Assembly: GCF_019578655.1 (NCBI RefSeq)
Contig: NC_063257.1
Coordinates: 9,486,001-9,550,000, forward strand
DNA: 64,000 nt
Direction of reading: 5' to 3'
Source of the DNA: Ricinus communis
Taxonomy: Eukaryota > Streptophyta > Magnoliopsida > Malpighiales > Euphorbiaceae
The notes below the pieces were generated by a model, which made no database searches, had not been told where the DNA came from, and saw only the letters and a list, made by a program, of their open reading frames with translations. Below, in pieces: positions 11,294 to 24,695 of this stretch. Position 1 is the stretch's first letter; each line of letters opens with the position of its first letter. The position numbers and the translations under genes are program-made.

Positions 11294-11934
11294 TATGTCA
11301 AATTTAGCTCAATATTAAGGTATATTGCATTTTTTTCTTAATAGTAAGACTATAAATACAAACATAAAATTTATATTCTTTGAATATTCTTTTCTTTTTC
11401 AAGTTCTAATTTTTTGCGTGTAATTTTTTTTCGGCTAGCAATACTCTCTTTTTTTTTCAATTTTTTTGTTGTTTATTTCTTCTTGACAACATGATCATCA
11501 AATTCCATCATCTTATTTTATTATTTTTATCTGTATTAGTTTCAAGTCAGTCTCTTTCATTAAAAGCACCTCTTTCTTTGTATCAATCTCACTCTAGAAA
11601 CATCTCAAAAACTCTTTTATTCCTAACTAGCTCTCTAGATTAATCTATTGAAATAAGTTGCAATTTTGATCCTCCTGAAAAAAGTAATGAAAAAATCTTC
11701 AGTGTGGGTTTTACCTTGTCATTAATGCATAATAGGAAACCTTACATTATGCTTAATGCAAAATGTATCTCTTTTCATTAAAAAAAGTAACTAATGCTTC
11801 GCCGGAGGAGTCGGTATAGAGCTATTATAACCAAAAAGTCGAAAAAGAAGAGAAAAACAGTTGTGAGAGAATAGATACTATGTTAACTAGCGTTTTTTTT
11901 TTTTTTTTAGTAAAAAGATAGACAGATAGAACAA

Positions 11935-12075
11935 AGCGAATGAATATGATAGAGTTAGCTTAACTAAAGTAGATTAGATGATGTTATAATATGACATTAG
12001 GACTCAACTAAAAATGTTTAAAATTATACACATCATTATTTACTTATATCAATTTTGACCAATACCGAGATTTGC
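11935..12075 (-). repeat. Right arm of a diverged inverted repeat
   Basis: The reverse complement aligns with 8822-8955 over its whole length with several identical blocks of 13-15 bases. Together the arms enclose the solo LTR and about 650 bases of other sequence. Confidence 0.6.
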
Positions 12076-14146
12076 CAAAATAGCAAATTCACATTAAAAC
12101 TTTAGACCTATAATGAATGATATATGGGGAATATGGTCTTTTGGCTATACCCACCAACATTACATCAGCTTGGCAGTTCCTTTCTAAGCAGGGAAGTAAA
12201 CATATGCAGCAGATGAATAATGGGGAAACAAGAGAAGGACACAACAAATGCAGAGAGACATGGAGTTAAGGCAAAACAACTTGAAGAAATAAATGAGGAA
12301 AAGAAACCATAACTCCTACAGTAAGACTTAACTCTTTAGGTATGTTCGGTTGGAATGGAGGATTAAAACAAGCTAAAGATTAAGGGTTAATAATTATATA
12401 ATTTTCTTAATCCTTATTTGACATGTATTTTTATTAAGGGGTTAATTGGCTTATTTTGATTCTATAGAGAGATAAACCAGTAGCTTAGAGAGTTAATATA
12501 GTTAACCTTTTTTTTTTTTTTAAATCCATAAACTAATAATTTATATTATGAAACCCACATGTTAATTAAAAAATAATAATAATAATTACCAATATCTGGT
12601 TTTGTGGTGTTCACGTTTATGGCAGGCATTCTTCAATTGGACACGTCACATCATGAATAGAAAAATCCTTTCCTTCTATTCCACTGTTACTCCTCTGTCT
12701 CCTCTCTAAATTTAAAGCTTTTAATATATTTTTTTATTTCTTTCAATTATTAAATCTCAAATTTAAAACATTCTTAAAAAACCAGTAATTTTAAAATTTC
12801 TTTTTGGCTATTTATAATTTACATAGCATAATAATTATGTTAATTTAAGTAAGATTTACTCTTGTAATGATAACTTTGTGGGTAAATTAATAAAACCCTC
12901 TTAAGGTTTAGCTTCAAAAGCACTTCCATCCTTAGTATTAATATTTCAAAACAATAAAACATGACCATAAATACAAGACTATATACAATAATAGTTCCTA
13001 AAGGACTTTATGAATTCAAAATATTTAAGTACTAAAGTGTTATAAAAAGTTTGTAATTTTAAAATACATGATCACAAATTTAGAGTCATCAAGCAAATTT
13101 TATGGACTAAAATGTCAATTTTAACATAAGACATGACCGGAATGTATTTAAAATTAAACCTCAGGAAGTTTTCAGTAATTTTTTTCCTTACAATTAATCT
13201 CAATTAGCAATTAGAATAATAATGTGGAAACAGTCCCATGATATTTATTTATGGTTATCCAACACATTTATTGAAGTTGTACGATTTCGATGTTCCATTA
13301 AAACACTGTAACTCTTCTTTCTATTTCCTTGGTGAATCACTCCTGTTCCATTTCTATCCCCAACCCTGTCCACCTGCAGTTTTTCTCGTCCTTGAGAGGG
13401 TGTTGTTTTATTTTAATATTTTTCTGAAACTCCTTTTCTATAATGTTTTTGCCTTTAATAATTGAAAGGGGAAAGAGAGCGTATAGTAGTAGCAACTTTT
13501 GGACGTGATTGTCTCGATTCTTTTTCATCACATAAGATTTGTAAAGACATAAATAGCTTTGACATAAAAGTTAATTCTATCACTGTAATATCAACTTCAA
13601 TACTAATAAAAGAGACACACCCGAAGCGTGATCCGAGTGGTCTTATAGAAGACATTAATACTTCAAAAACTGTCTTTTCTAAGATTTAAATATGTTTGTG
13701 TTTAAATTTAGTACGGACTCAATCCCGTTAGATTTGACTAATTTTACAGAGAAAGCTCATTTAAAGTTTATAAAAATTTTGAAGCCCGTGAATTTCTGAC
13801 TAATGTATAAATCATCAGGCACTGTAAAGAGTTGGTTTAATAATTTTTAAGGATTATTGACATGTGAAAAATAAAGAAGTAAAAAAGTAAAAAGTAGTTA
13901 AAAATCTTCTGTAAGCTTGAAGTATGTTCTTGAGAAGTAAAAATGAAAAAATTCAAGCGTCAGTTAAGGAGAAAATGGTACAGACTGGAGCATATAAAAG
14001 AGTAAGGAAGTAAGCAAGGAAGTTAACTACTTATCAACATATGTGCAAAGTAAAAATCAGCAGTACATGCTTTAAAAGTAGGAAGTTAATTGATGATCAA
14101 ACCAATGACGAAGAATATGCTAGAGCATTTTTAACCTATGAAAGTC

Positions 14147-14155
14147 TATAAATAG
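14147..14155 (+). promoter_or_regulatory. TATA-like box without an assigned gene
   Basis: CTATAAATAGG-type motif in a locally GC-richer context, followed by a C-rich leader-like stretch (14166-14195) and three 20-bp tandem repeats. This resembles LTR or pararetroviral promoters in form, but no coding sequence follows, so only a promoter-like signal is claimed. Confidence 0.3.
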
Positions 14156-14241
14156 GTAAGGACACTCGGTGAGCAAATCTCACCCAACCAATTAGACAAA
14201 ACATATCTTGAGTCTATAAACATTATCTTTATCTTTTTATC

Positions 14242-14306
14242 CTTAGATTAGAAAGCTGTTCTTAGATTAGAATAACAATTCTTAGTTTAGACAAGCAATT
14301 CTTAAG
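14242..14306 (+). repeat. 20-bp tandem repeat, three units
   Basis: Units begin CTTAGATTAGA, CTTAGATTAGA and CTTAGTTTAGA at 14242, 14261 and 14281 and end in GCTGTT, ACAATT and GCAATT, followed by a truncated CTTAAG. Confidence 0.75.
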
Positions 14307-16789
14307 TCATTAATTTTCAGGATGGTAAAATCGTTCAAGTGTTTCTCCGCATTCAATTTCATATCTAACTCAATTACTTTATGCAATCAATTTCTGAAGC
14401 TTTCCGGTTACTATTTCTGTGTATAATGTATTACTATTAAATTCCTTAACTTATATTTTATATCATCGCTCTTAGCCTAAAGTGATTTAACTTTTCGCTG
14501 TATTCTTTAAGCTCATTTTTGCATTCTCAACTCATTAATTACATGTTCATAGCTCATAACTTCATGCTCACAGGTCAATTTTACATCATTAGCTCATTAT
14601 TAACTTAATTTTTAATCCATTATTTAGCTTCATTTGTTGATTTGGTGAAACTTAAACTAAGATTTCAATTAATCTAGGTTTCTTATTATTTGTATAATCA
14701 TCTAAATCAAAAGTCAAACGATTGCGCATTTTACATTTATTGCATCCATAATAATTATTTGAGATAATCAGACTCTCGCACGCTTAACAATCTATTGTAT
14801 GTGAAAGGGTCGAGATACTGACCAAATAAAATCTAAATTTTTTTATAGTTCCGTGAATATATTATATTAGAAATGGTAAGATACATGGTATATCTTATAA
14901 TTAAGACAAGCAAAATAAAATTAAGAAAACAATTTTATAATGTTTACAAAAAGAAGGTAAACAAGGAGCAATAAAGAAAAACTGCATTCGTTTGAGGTGG
15001 ACGAGATTAGTGCCCAATTTGTTTATCGTTTGAAATTGTTAGAAATCCAAACGGATGAGTAGATTTAGTGAATGTAGCACTTAACAGTAAGAAGCAATTT
15101 TAGGTTAGAATAATCATGGGACTTAATTGTAATAATATAAAAAGAAATATCAGTGTTTATAGTGCTCTACTATTAGATACGTAATAATTATGAAGTATTT
15201 CCTTTCTAAAAAGATAATCTATTTTAATTTATATGTAAAATAAAAATATAGGTTTTCTATTTAAATTTTTATCACTAAAAATATTCTTATTAAATTTTTT
15301 ATAAAAATTACAATTTCGATAACTCTAATTATCACTTCTAATCTATTTGAAAACTAAATAATACAGTTATTTTTAGTCAATATCATTAATTATTATTATT
15401 ATTTCTCCAAAATGCTTTTATTAAATTATTTTAAAAATCCTATATGAAGTATGAAAATCGATCACATGTGTATATTTATATTAATTAATGAATAGTATTA
15501 TTAATAATTCTTTACTAAACTAGTGCTTAAAAAAGAAAATCAGACTATAATTTCAGACTGTTCAAATTAACTGAAAAAAAAAAATCTATTTAAAATGAAA
15601 ATTATAATTACAAAATTATAAATTTATGTCACTTTCTTCACTACTTCTCTATTATTGAAAAAACTTTACTCATAAAATAATTATGACATCATAAATATGT
15701 ATCCCTTTCTTTCTACTTAAACTATAATATTTTAAATACAGTACACCTGAAACACGTAATTTATTTTCAAGATATTGGATAATAATCGATTTTTTTAATA
15801 TTAATATATATAATAAATATTTGATTATTTGCCGTATAGTCTGCGGCAATAACAGTCCATATATATATGAGTGAGTAGGCAGCAGCAGGGTGAGTGAGCA
15901 ATCTGCTTGTAATGTTGAAACGTAGCATTAAATAGAATTAAAAAGTTTTGAAATTCGCAATTGTTCATATAATATGTTCTTTTGTAATTGTGTTTAAAGA
16001 TTTTCTTGTATTTTTAGTTTTAATTTATTGGACTCACCCATTCATGTGAAAACCCTTCAAAGGATACCCGTGGATCATGTGAAGTGCTTCAGGTGTACCT
16101 TCTTTTATATTCATATCATCTGTCCTCACCTTATTTTTTTATTTCATTTTTTTAATAATTTTAAATTTATTTTTATAAAAGATTAGATATATTTTTTATT
16201 TTTATTTTTTAAAATCAGATTTAAAAGAAACAATTTATAAAAAAATGAAATAAAAAGAATTAATTCTGTTTTTTCGACATACTTAATATATCCGTAAGTA
16301 TTAACTTAGGACGAAAAATGCAATTTAAAAAATGACTCACACATTTGTTATTGTTAATATTGACTACCAATCTACGAATTGCATCCGCCGTAATTATTAT
16401 TTTAATTATTTTAATATGCTATTATTTAAGATTAAATTTGATTAAGAGAATAAGTTGAAATGGTTAATGGACTAAAATCTCAAACAAAATATCATTATAT
16501 TAATGCATATGTTAAAAGAAGGATGACCCATGACAAAAATGAATGTTTTTCATTCTAACATTAATTAAGCACCATTTTGTGCAATCTCCCATCAACTCTT
16601 CTTTTTTTTTGGACTTTTATCTTTATGCTATTTATATATCAAATAGCTATATTCTTCCTCATATCTTTCAAAACACTTCTCCCTCTTTCTTTTTTACTTG
16701 TATCCTCCCTTTTGTTTTATGGTATTTTCCTTCAGAGGTTTCTCAAAACTTGCTAGCCAGCAGCCATATAAATATAAAAGAATAGGAAC

Positions 16790-17374
16790 ATGAAGATCAT
16801 GTTTGGAGCCCACAAATCTCTACTGCTTCTGCTTATTTTCATGGCACTCATTGTTGGTCAAGCCCTCCCACCTCATCATTGTAAGCACTGCTTACATACC
16901 AATTCAGCAATGTTATGTTCATGTAATATTGATTAATATAATATATACTTCAATCTTTATTTCAGTGAATGGAGACATATATTTAATTTCTTTCTTCTTC
17001 TTTTTTTTCAATTCTTTAACCAGATATTTCTGTCAGTTTTGGCAAGGAAGTTGCACCAAATGGCAATGGAGGTCATATGTATAGCAAGGTTGGTACTTTA
17101 CTTATAGTTTCCAGCAATTAAATTGAATTGATGTGATGATAAACTGTTTAAGTTATGGTTTCTTCTTTTATAGGAGGGAGCAAGAGAAGAAGAAGTAGGA
17201 ACGGAACTATATCCGACCGGTTCGAGCTTGCCGGACTGCTCTCATGCCTGTGGACCTTGCTTTCCATGCAAGAGGGTGATGGTGAGCTTCAAATGCTCCT
17301 CAGTTGGAGAGTCTTGCCCTATTGTTTACAGGTGCATGTGTAAAGGAAAATATTATCATGTGCCTTCAGCTTGA
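16790..17374 (+). CDS. EPF2: EPIDERMAL PATTERNING FACTOR 2-like secreted peptide
   Basis: Three exons joined by splice-site reading: 16790-16880, 17024-17088 and 17174-17374, together 118 codons plus TGA. The introns have GTAAGC...CCAG and GTTGGT...ATAG borders and the phases agree. Residues 1-27 are a signal peptide (a basic start, then an LLLLLIFMALIVG core). Residues of about 28-66 are a variable propeptide. The C-terminal domain starts near YPTGSSLPDCSHACGPC and has eight cysteines (DC, AC, PC, PC, KC, SC, RC, MC), ending YYHVPSA. EPF2 is secreted by early stomatal-lineage cells and restricts entry into the lineage through ERECTA-family and TMM receptors. The YPTGSSLPDC lead-in and YYHVPS tail fit EPF2 better than EPF1 by recall. 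No single open frame covers it, so it is easily missed. Confidence 0.9.
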
Positions 17375-18600
17375 TGAAATATGCACATGTAAATTTATGA
17401 CTTGGCATTATAATTATTAGGTTCACCAGGTTGATTTATGGCCTTGAATTTTGCTGTTAGTTTTGTTTAGGTAATGCTTGTATTGTTTCTTCCTTTCTTT
17501 TTATGCCATTGTTAAGTAATTTTATGTGCATATATGAAAATTGGAGATTGAAAATTGGAAGAGGAATAGATTGGTATATGGTAGAATGTGCTTTTTTTTT
17601 TTTTTTGGCTTAATGGATTTGGAAATAAATTTTGGTTAACATTTTCAATTTTTCTTTTATTATTATTTGAAAATTTATATTTTCAAAAAAAAAATAGTTA
17701 TGCAAATAACCATATAAATTTTTTATTAATTTATTTAAAAACAATCTAATCAATTTTAAATTCTACCCCCATAATTATCTTTTGTAAAAATTCATATAAA
17801 CTTATTTATGATATACGACACTACATTTATTATTTTTTATCAAGAATTAATTTTGATACTAAGAGGAAAAGGTGGATAAAGAATACACAAAAAAAAAATC
17901 TTAATTTAATTTATTTTTAAGAAAAGAAAAATCCTAATGTTTACAAACATGGATAATATGCATGGCCATGGAAGAAGCATATCAGGCACCCTCAAAAGCT
18001 CATAATGGGAGATCACCTCCAACGGTTAAATAAATCTCTAGGAAGAGGGTAAAACAGTGATGCAATAATTGCTCAAAGCAATAAGGAGGAGAGGATCAGG
18101 AGACTACAGGAATAGCCTAGGGGCCAGGCCATATACGGCGAGTCGGCCTGTAAAGTCACCTTCAGCAACAGCTAAGCACCAAGAAACAACTTGGAAGAGA
18201 GAGACAGAGAGAGAAAGAAGAGTCCCTCCCCTGCTTCCTTCTCTCACTCCTTCCAAGGCTTCCACTCAGACAAGTTCCGGTGTACAAGCCTCCCAAAGGA
18301 CATATTCTGAGCTGTGCTGTATGATTGAGCTGCTGTCTCTGGACAGAAAATGCCTATTGTTTTGCCCGAGCCTCAAGGACATTTTCAAGTTATAAATCTT
18401 GTGCAACTAGCACCCCCTGTCCACTAACAATTAAACCTGTCCTCAGGACTTTCAGGCCATTTAATATACCCTGTCTTCCCCTTCCCTCCCTGACAATATT
18501 GGCATTGCTGTGTTTTTAGTACACCTTACTTTACTTAGAACAAGAAGAAGAAGAAGAAGATGAAGATGAAGAACCATAATATATACGGTTATACAGTGGT
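17375..18600. other. EPF2 3' flank and a GC-richer unexplained island
   Basis: The EPF2 3' UTR probably ends within the first 200 bases. From about 17,950 to 18,530 base composition changes to a more balanced, less repetitive sequence with purine-rich (18190-18220) and CT-rich (18221-18260) tracts, followed by a (GAA)n run at 18541-18575. A 108-residue frame at 18069-18395 lies in it, but it is Ser/Arg/Thr-rich and matches no family I know. No RNA gene was recognised. Confidence 0.5.
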
Positions 18601-21600
18601 TCACAAAAGTTCAGGAGACGAAACAGTTTTTATTAAACAAAGTTAAAGAAATCAAACTCTATAATAATTCTATTTATATAATGTTTATATTTGGTAAATA
18701 ATTATATGAAATTATATTACTTAAACACCATTCACTTTATATATAAAATTATATTTCTCTAATTTATTTCTTATTTTATATGAATTTTTTACTTGAGCAC
18801 CATTTTTATTCTCAGATATTAATTAGCTTTGTAATATTATTTTTTATATTAATTATTATTGCTTGTTCTACTGAGTAAATTTTAGTGATATTTTCGATTA
18901 AAACTTATAAAGAATCATAATTTGAGTTTATTATGCAGATAAAGATAGAAAAGAATAATTACTTACTTTTAATAAAACTGATGATATATATGTGTAAGAA
19001 AATAAATTTCAAAACTAAACCACTATAGCCACTTTAGTGGTAAAAGATTTCATTTAAAGTTTGGTAAAGAAAATAAATTAATTTAACTATTTAATTAAAA
19101 AACTAAAAAAAGAAGAAAGTTGATTTTATAGAGGTATTTTAAATAATAAAATAAAAATTAGTAATTCTATTGGAAATTACTTACTAAATGTATGGAATGG
19201 AAGACTTGGTTTAGATAAGACTAATCTAGTAGATAAGTTAAGCCTTTGAAATTATTAAACCTAACATCTATCATATGTACTAAATATAGTATTATTTACA
19301 ATTATTATATCTACAATTCTAAAAATTAAACGGACTCTGAGCACGTAAAATATTTAATTCGGAATGAAATCGTTAAGATTTTACCTTCTTATTGTTTTTT
19401 ATTTTGAAAAAGATTCAAACTTAAAACTTTATAGATATACATATTTCATTGACCTTACTAAATAAATTTTATAATATATATTTATTTTCAAATTTAGCGC
19501 TTAATTTTTTTAACATCAGCAATCTATTTTAACATTGATTTTAATTTTCATCTTTAATTAAATTATTGACCATGATATGCTAACATAACTATAATTTCAA
19601 TATAAGAAAAGAATCAATATTAGAGATATTAATTTATCCCTGGACATTTCATGGAAAACTTTATTATATTTTTAATTAAAATCTCAGAAATTTGAAGTTT
19701 GAAATACTTTTGACTATTTGTAAAATATATTAATTTTAATAAAAATAAATAGATAAAAGTTTTATAAATAACATGAGAATACCATGACCTGTCTTTCTCA
19801 GTCTGCTGTTAGTATACAGTATTGCAACTTAAGTTAATGGGTCCTTCTTCATTTCTATTTAGCCAATCCAAATTTGCAAGCAAAATGGTTTTAGGACCCA
19901 GCCCATCAAGCTCTTTCAATGTTATTTCATTCAAAGGTCTTGTTGCCACCATTCTTGGATTAGGTAGGTACAAAGCACACTACCTTCTCTTTCCTTGTAT
20001 CTTGAATTTTATGACAAAAGAATACTAAAATGTCATCCACTAATGAGCAGCCATTTGAATTTTAACGCACTGTAAAAAGAATATATATATATATATGACA
20101 TATCAGGAATAAAATTTAAGATAATTACTATTAAAAAATTTATTATTTTTTCCGTTTAACCACTAATTCAATCAACGGTCTCAAATATGCATGTCTTTGT
20201 CCATACTATTATTTAATTTTGTATATATATTTTATAGTATAATCGACGTAATAACAATAGTGGTTCAACTCACGAATAAATAACTAATTTACTTATTCTT
20301 GGATCTAATTAATGAAATTATGCCTTTGTTAAGAATAAATTATGTAATTAAGGGAAAAATGAGAAAAAAAATTATAAATACTCTTATAACAAAATTAAGG
20401 GAAAATCAAATTGAACATAAACTAATTTATCCTCCATTTGAAGGTGGAAGTTCCATTTGGTAATTGGGCAATTTGCTAAAAGTCATAAAATATCCTAAAA
20501 ATGGGGCCACCACCATTGAAATAATTTATTTTGTTAAAATAAGAATTCAAGTCAAGGTTTTTAGCCTAAATTAGATACTTAAAAGTTGGCTGCTGTATAT
20601 ATATGGTTGTATTATCTCTTTGATTAGATCATGCTTTTATTTCATAAGGAGAAAAAGAGGGCTTAAATGTGGTTGTTGGAGAGTTTATATTTTTCTAAAA
20701 GCAAAGCTCTTAATTTCATATTTTGGACTCTTCTCCTTGTAGGTATTTAATTTATGATTTGCTTATTAATTTCATATATGAGCTCTCTTTATTTTAAATT
20801 AGGAGTTAGTTAATTTATGTGCTGACTTTTTCAATTAGATCATACTATTTTGGAAATAAGTGTTAGAAAAATCAGACATGGTAAATGTGAAACCCCTTGG
20901 CAATAAAACTATAGGGTATAATAGAGGAGCAATTAAAATTAGGCATTGATGTCAGAGTCATATTTTGAAGTTGCTATATAACTTAATTGTATTAATATAT
21001 CAAAATCAGCTGAAATTAGAACTAAAAAAAATTGAATCTTAAGTTTTTTCATCCATCTTTCACTAATATTATTAAGAGTTTATTATATATATATATATAA
21101 TAATTATTATTATTATTGCAATTTTATTATAATGTGAAAAATATTTATTAAGAAAATACAAATAAAATCATAAGAATGATTCTTAATAAATAATTAAATA
21201 ATTTCTCAATAATTTCTCGATATTAAATAGTATGACTGAGTATAAAAATCCCACATATCGCATGATCATGTCTTATTTAATACAAATAAAAAATTACATT
21301 AATGTTATATTTAGTTAGAGAATTCATTTCATTTGATAAAAAGATATAAGAGATAAAATAAAATAGTAATAATAAGTTGAAAAAGATATTTTAGTGTTAT
21401 AAAGTTTATTAATTTATTAAGGTATAATTCATTTAGAAATTTTAATTATTTTGTTAGAATTTATTTTAGCTATAACCAATTCGATACAAATTTAATTATA
21501 TAGAATTTAAAATTAATTTTTTACTTTATTCAGAACACATAAACTTTAGATTTGTAAATAAATTTTATAAATTTCATAGAGTTGAACAAAATACAATGTA

Positions 21601-22082
21601 AATTGTATTATTTCAATGTAAGCAATAAAATTTGTGATTATTAGGAAATTATAACTTAATAGAGATTTAAATATTAAAAATATTTTTTAATTTAGTATTT
21701 AATTTTGTTGATAAGATTATAGCAATTAAAATAAAATATGTTAATATCTTGCCATATTATACAAATAAGATGATAAAATAAAATAGTAATATGTAAAATA
21801 AAACATAGCATAACATACATTTTAAAAATATATATATATGAATATAATTAAATAGATTAATATTTTTTTTAAATAAAATTTAAAAAATTTATTATTTATT
21901 ATAATATAGAATCCGTTTATATTTATAACTGACTCAAATTGAGACTGATATTTTCTATAACTATATAGATGTTATTGTTATATAAGAAATCACTACTTTT
22001 AATATATATATACACATACACTAGCCTTAACTTCTTTTTTCTTTTTGGTAATATATTTCCCAAATCTTTTGGTTCTTACTAT

Positions 22083-22110
22083 AGAGAGAGAGAGAGAGAG
22101 AGAGAGGAAT
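22083..22110. repeat. (AG)n microsatellite
   Basis: About thirteen uninterrupted GA/AG dinucleotide units. Confidence 0.9.
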
Positions 22111-23466
22111 GTACAAAAAGCTGAATAATATTGGTTGATAAAATTTATATTTCCAGTAAAAACAGGAGAGCTGAATTAATCAAAGCCCAAAACGTATTTA
22201 TACACTAATTAAGGTTCCAACCCACCCTTAATTTATAAATTGTTTTACTAATTAAAATAATTAAGGGTGAGATTTGGTAAAAAAACGAAATTAAGAAGAA
22301 AATAAAATAGTTTATAAAATTTGTTTTGGAGCCAACTGTTGCAGACAACGTCTTAATCGACATGATTAGCAGATGACAGTTATATATATATACTATATAA
22401 TTATTATCATGTGGACCATAATTTCATAAATTTGAAATTTAAATAAATTTTATGCCCCAAATTTTGGATAAATGCCATACTGAAGTTTTATTAAGAAATC
22501 CTTGTCGTTTTGCATCAAAATGGAGGGAAATTTGAATTTGGTAATATATACAGCTAGCTATTTAATCAAAGTATCGGATCCAATGCAAAATTATTACCTA
22601 TTTAACACCTTAACAAGTTTATAACAACTGGGAAATTTATATAAAGTTATTTTTCCTAAAATCTTTAAAATGATATTATTTTTCTCGATTATTATTATTA
22701 TTATTATTTTGTTGGAATATTAAAATTATGTTGTTGCCAGAATAATAGAGATAGTTATTTTTTTTATTCGTTCTATATAAAAACTGGTAAATTGAGTGAA
22801 TAAATTTATAATTTATAAGTAAAAATATAAGCGGGAGAATTTTTTAATCGGCTTTTTTTTTTTAATCGATTTTGGATGATATTATTTGTCTCTTTCTCAA
22901 ATTGTATAAGAACTTATTTTAGGATTTAATCAAATGATGATAATTTATGCTAAAACTATACTTAACATTAATAATGCAAATATTTATTTATATCATTTGA
23001 TGAATGGGATTTTAATCAATAATATGGGATGCAAACCTTAATCACCGATTAAACAATTCTTGATAGGGAATGTGTATATATGGAGTTTGGCCTTGGGATA
23101 GACGAAAACAAATACAATTTCACTGATTAAACCAAAAAGATTTTTTCTATTAATAATGGATCCAAATTATACATAGTTAATACTATCTTTTATATATATA
23201 TATTAAGTCTACTTGTCCAATTTCAGATAATATTAGTCAAAAAAGAAATTAAATGAGCAAAAATACAGAAAAGGAATTAATAAAATGTTTTATTGTCAAG
23301 AGTCAAGACCAAAACACGTGAATTTATTTATTTACTGTGCTAGCCGAATTTTCACTATTTACATAAGAAATATTTTAGCCATTTCTATTTAATTATTATT
23401 ATAGGATAATATGATCGGTAAAGATAAAAATATTTGTATATACTTATCTAGAGAGATCCATCATAA

Positions 23467-23468
<2 letters not shown>

Positions 23469-23502
<34 letters not shown>
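23469..23502. repeat. (TA)n microsatellite
   Basis: About seventeen TA units without interruption. Confidence 0.9.
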
Positions 23503-23507
<5 letters not shown>

Positions 23508-24663
23508 GATCTATAAGAATTACTTCTCATCTATATTTGTCAACAATTCATATCTCTGCCATCTTTCTCTACTGTTCTTTACAGGTACTTTAGAAAAATT
23601 AGTTATTATTTACTCTTTGAAGATTAAAAAAGCCTTTAAACTAAAAAGTGATGATTAATCATCTTCATTTTTTAAAGAAATTATGGAACATGAGAGAATT
23701 TTACTTTTTTGTTATTTTATGCTTAAATATTTAATCATCATGATCATAGAATTATAGATGAAATATTAGTTTTCTTTAAATATTTAATTAAGCCTTTCAA
23801 TTTATCATGATTTTTTTTATTTTTATATTAATGAATGATTTATTTATTAACATATTTTATTAATTTCAATCATGATTGTTGTTTGACCATCGTATCAATT
23901 CAATGATTATAATTGTTATGAAAATCTTTAGATTATTACATTAAAAAATCATATTTGCTTCATCCTATATTGATCTAAGAAATTTTAGTTATTCCGTTAG
24001 CTTGAGTAATTAAAAAAAAAAAGAAACATCACTTTTTAGTTATTATTTTATATTTACCCTTTTAACATGAGTAATACTAAGTAGTTTGTGAGATTAAATA
24101 CTATTTTATCATATAGTTTTCGTAAATCATAAATATTTACATTTTTACATTTACTATTTGATTACTTTATCTTATGAATTTTATTTTCTCAAAATTTTGA
24201 TTTAGACTGTTTATAATTAGTTTTTAGTATTATTTATTTAATTATTAGCTTTTATAATAAATTTATTATAAATTTCTGATAAGTCGACCTTGAGATATTT
24301 TTATCGCTATTTTTACCGCTTTACTGTATTTCAATTCATGTATTTATAGATACTAACTTAAACATATCAAAACAAAAGAAACAGAAGAAGAAAAGTTCAT
24401 GGAAAAATCAAGAAATAGTCAAGTTTTTAGACATTTGGTGGGTCTTTGATTTGACAAGCCGCGCAATGATATTAGAAACTTACCCTCTTTTCTCTACGTT
24501 TGAACCCCAAATATCACTTGCAAAGTATTTTTAGAACCTTGGAAATTCTTGAAGTTTTAGTTAGGGTAGGGTACAATTATTCTTTTGGGTGATGCATTCA
24601 ACATTTGAATAGTTGTGAGTTGGGTTTTCACAATTTAAAATTTTAATATTATAATATAAACAC

Positions 24664-24695
24664 TAATTTAAATTTAAATTTAAATTTAAATTATA
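24664..24695. repeat. (AATTTA)n minisatellite
   Basis: The hexamer AATTTA is repeated about five times in a row. Each unit is nearly self-complementary. Confidence 0.85.

Larger units (their letters stand above)
11294..16789. other. Intergenic, AT-rich, no gene recognised
   Basis: Contains the right arm of the inverted repeat (11935-12075), a promoter-like stretch at 14100-14310 with a TATA motif and 20-bp tandem repeats, and many A/T homopolymers. Open frames at 13238-13689 and 16543-16785 have no family resemblance. The last 150-200 bases are presumably EPF2 promoter and leader; a TATTTATATA motif lies at about 16629-16638. Confidence 0.6.

Noticed and set aside
10743..11318. 191-residue open frame and overlapping frames on both strands in GC-rich sequence
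   Set aside because: Composition-driven Arg/Gly/Lys-rich translations inside the solo LTR, ending in poly-Phe and TA-repeat sequence; no domain resemblance.
12330..12560. Possible MITE starting GGTATGTTCGGTTGGAATGG
   Set aside because: The start resembles a transposon terminus, but no complementary end or target duplication was found.
14100..14900. Endogenous pararetrovirus or LTR
   Set aside because: There is a promoter-like motif only; no RT, movement-protein or coat-like frame, no primer site and no paired LTR.
18322..18330. TGATTGAGC, the first nine bases of miR171
   Set aside because: The match ends after nine bases and no miR171 hairpin partner is nearby.
18069..18395. 108-residue open frame downstream of EPF2
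   Set aside because: Low-complexity Ser/Arg/Thr-rich translation, no homology recognised and no clear start context.
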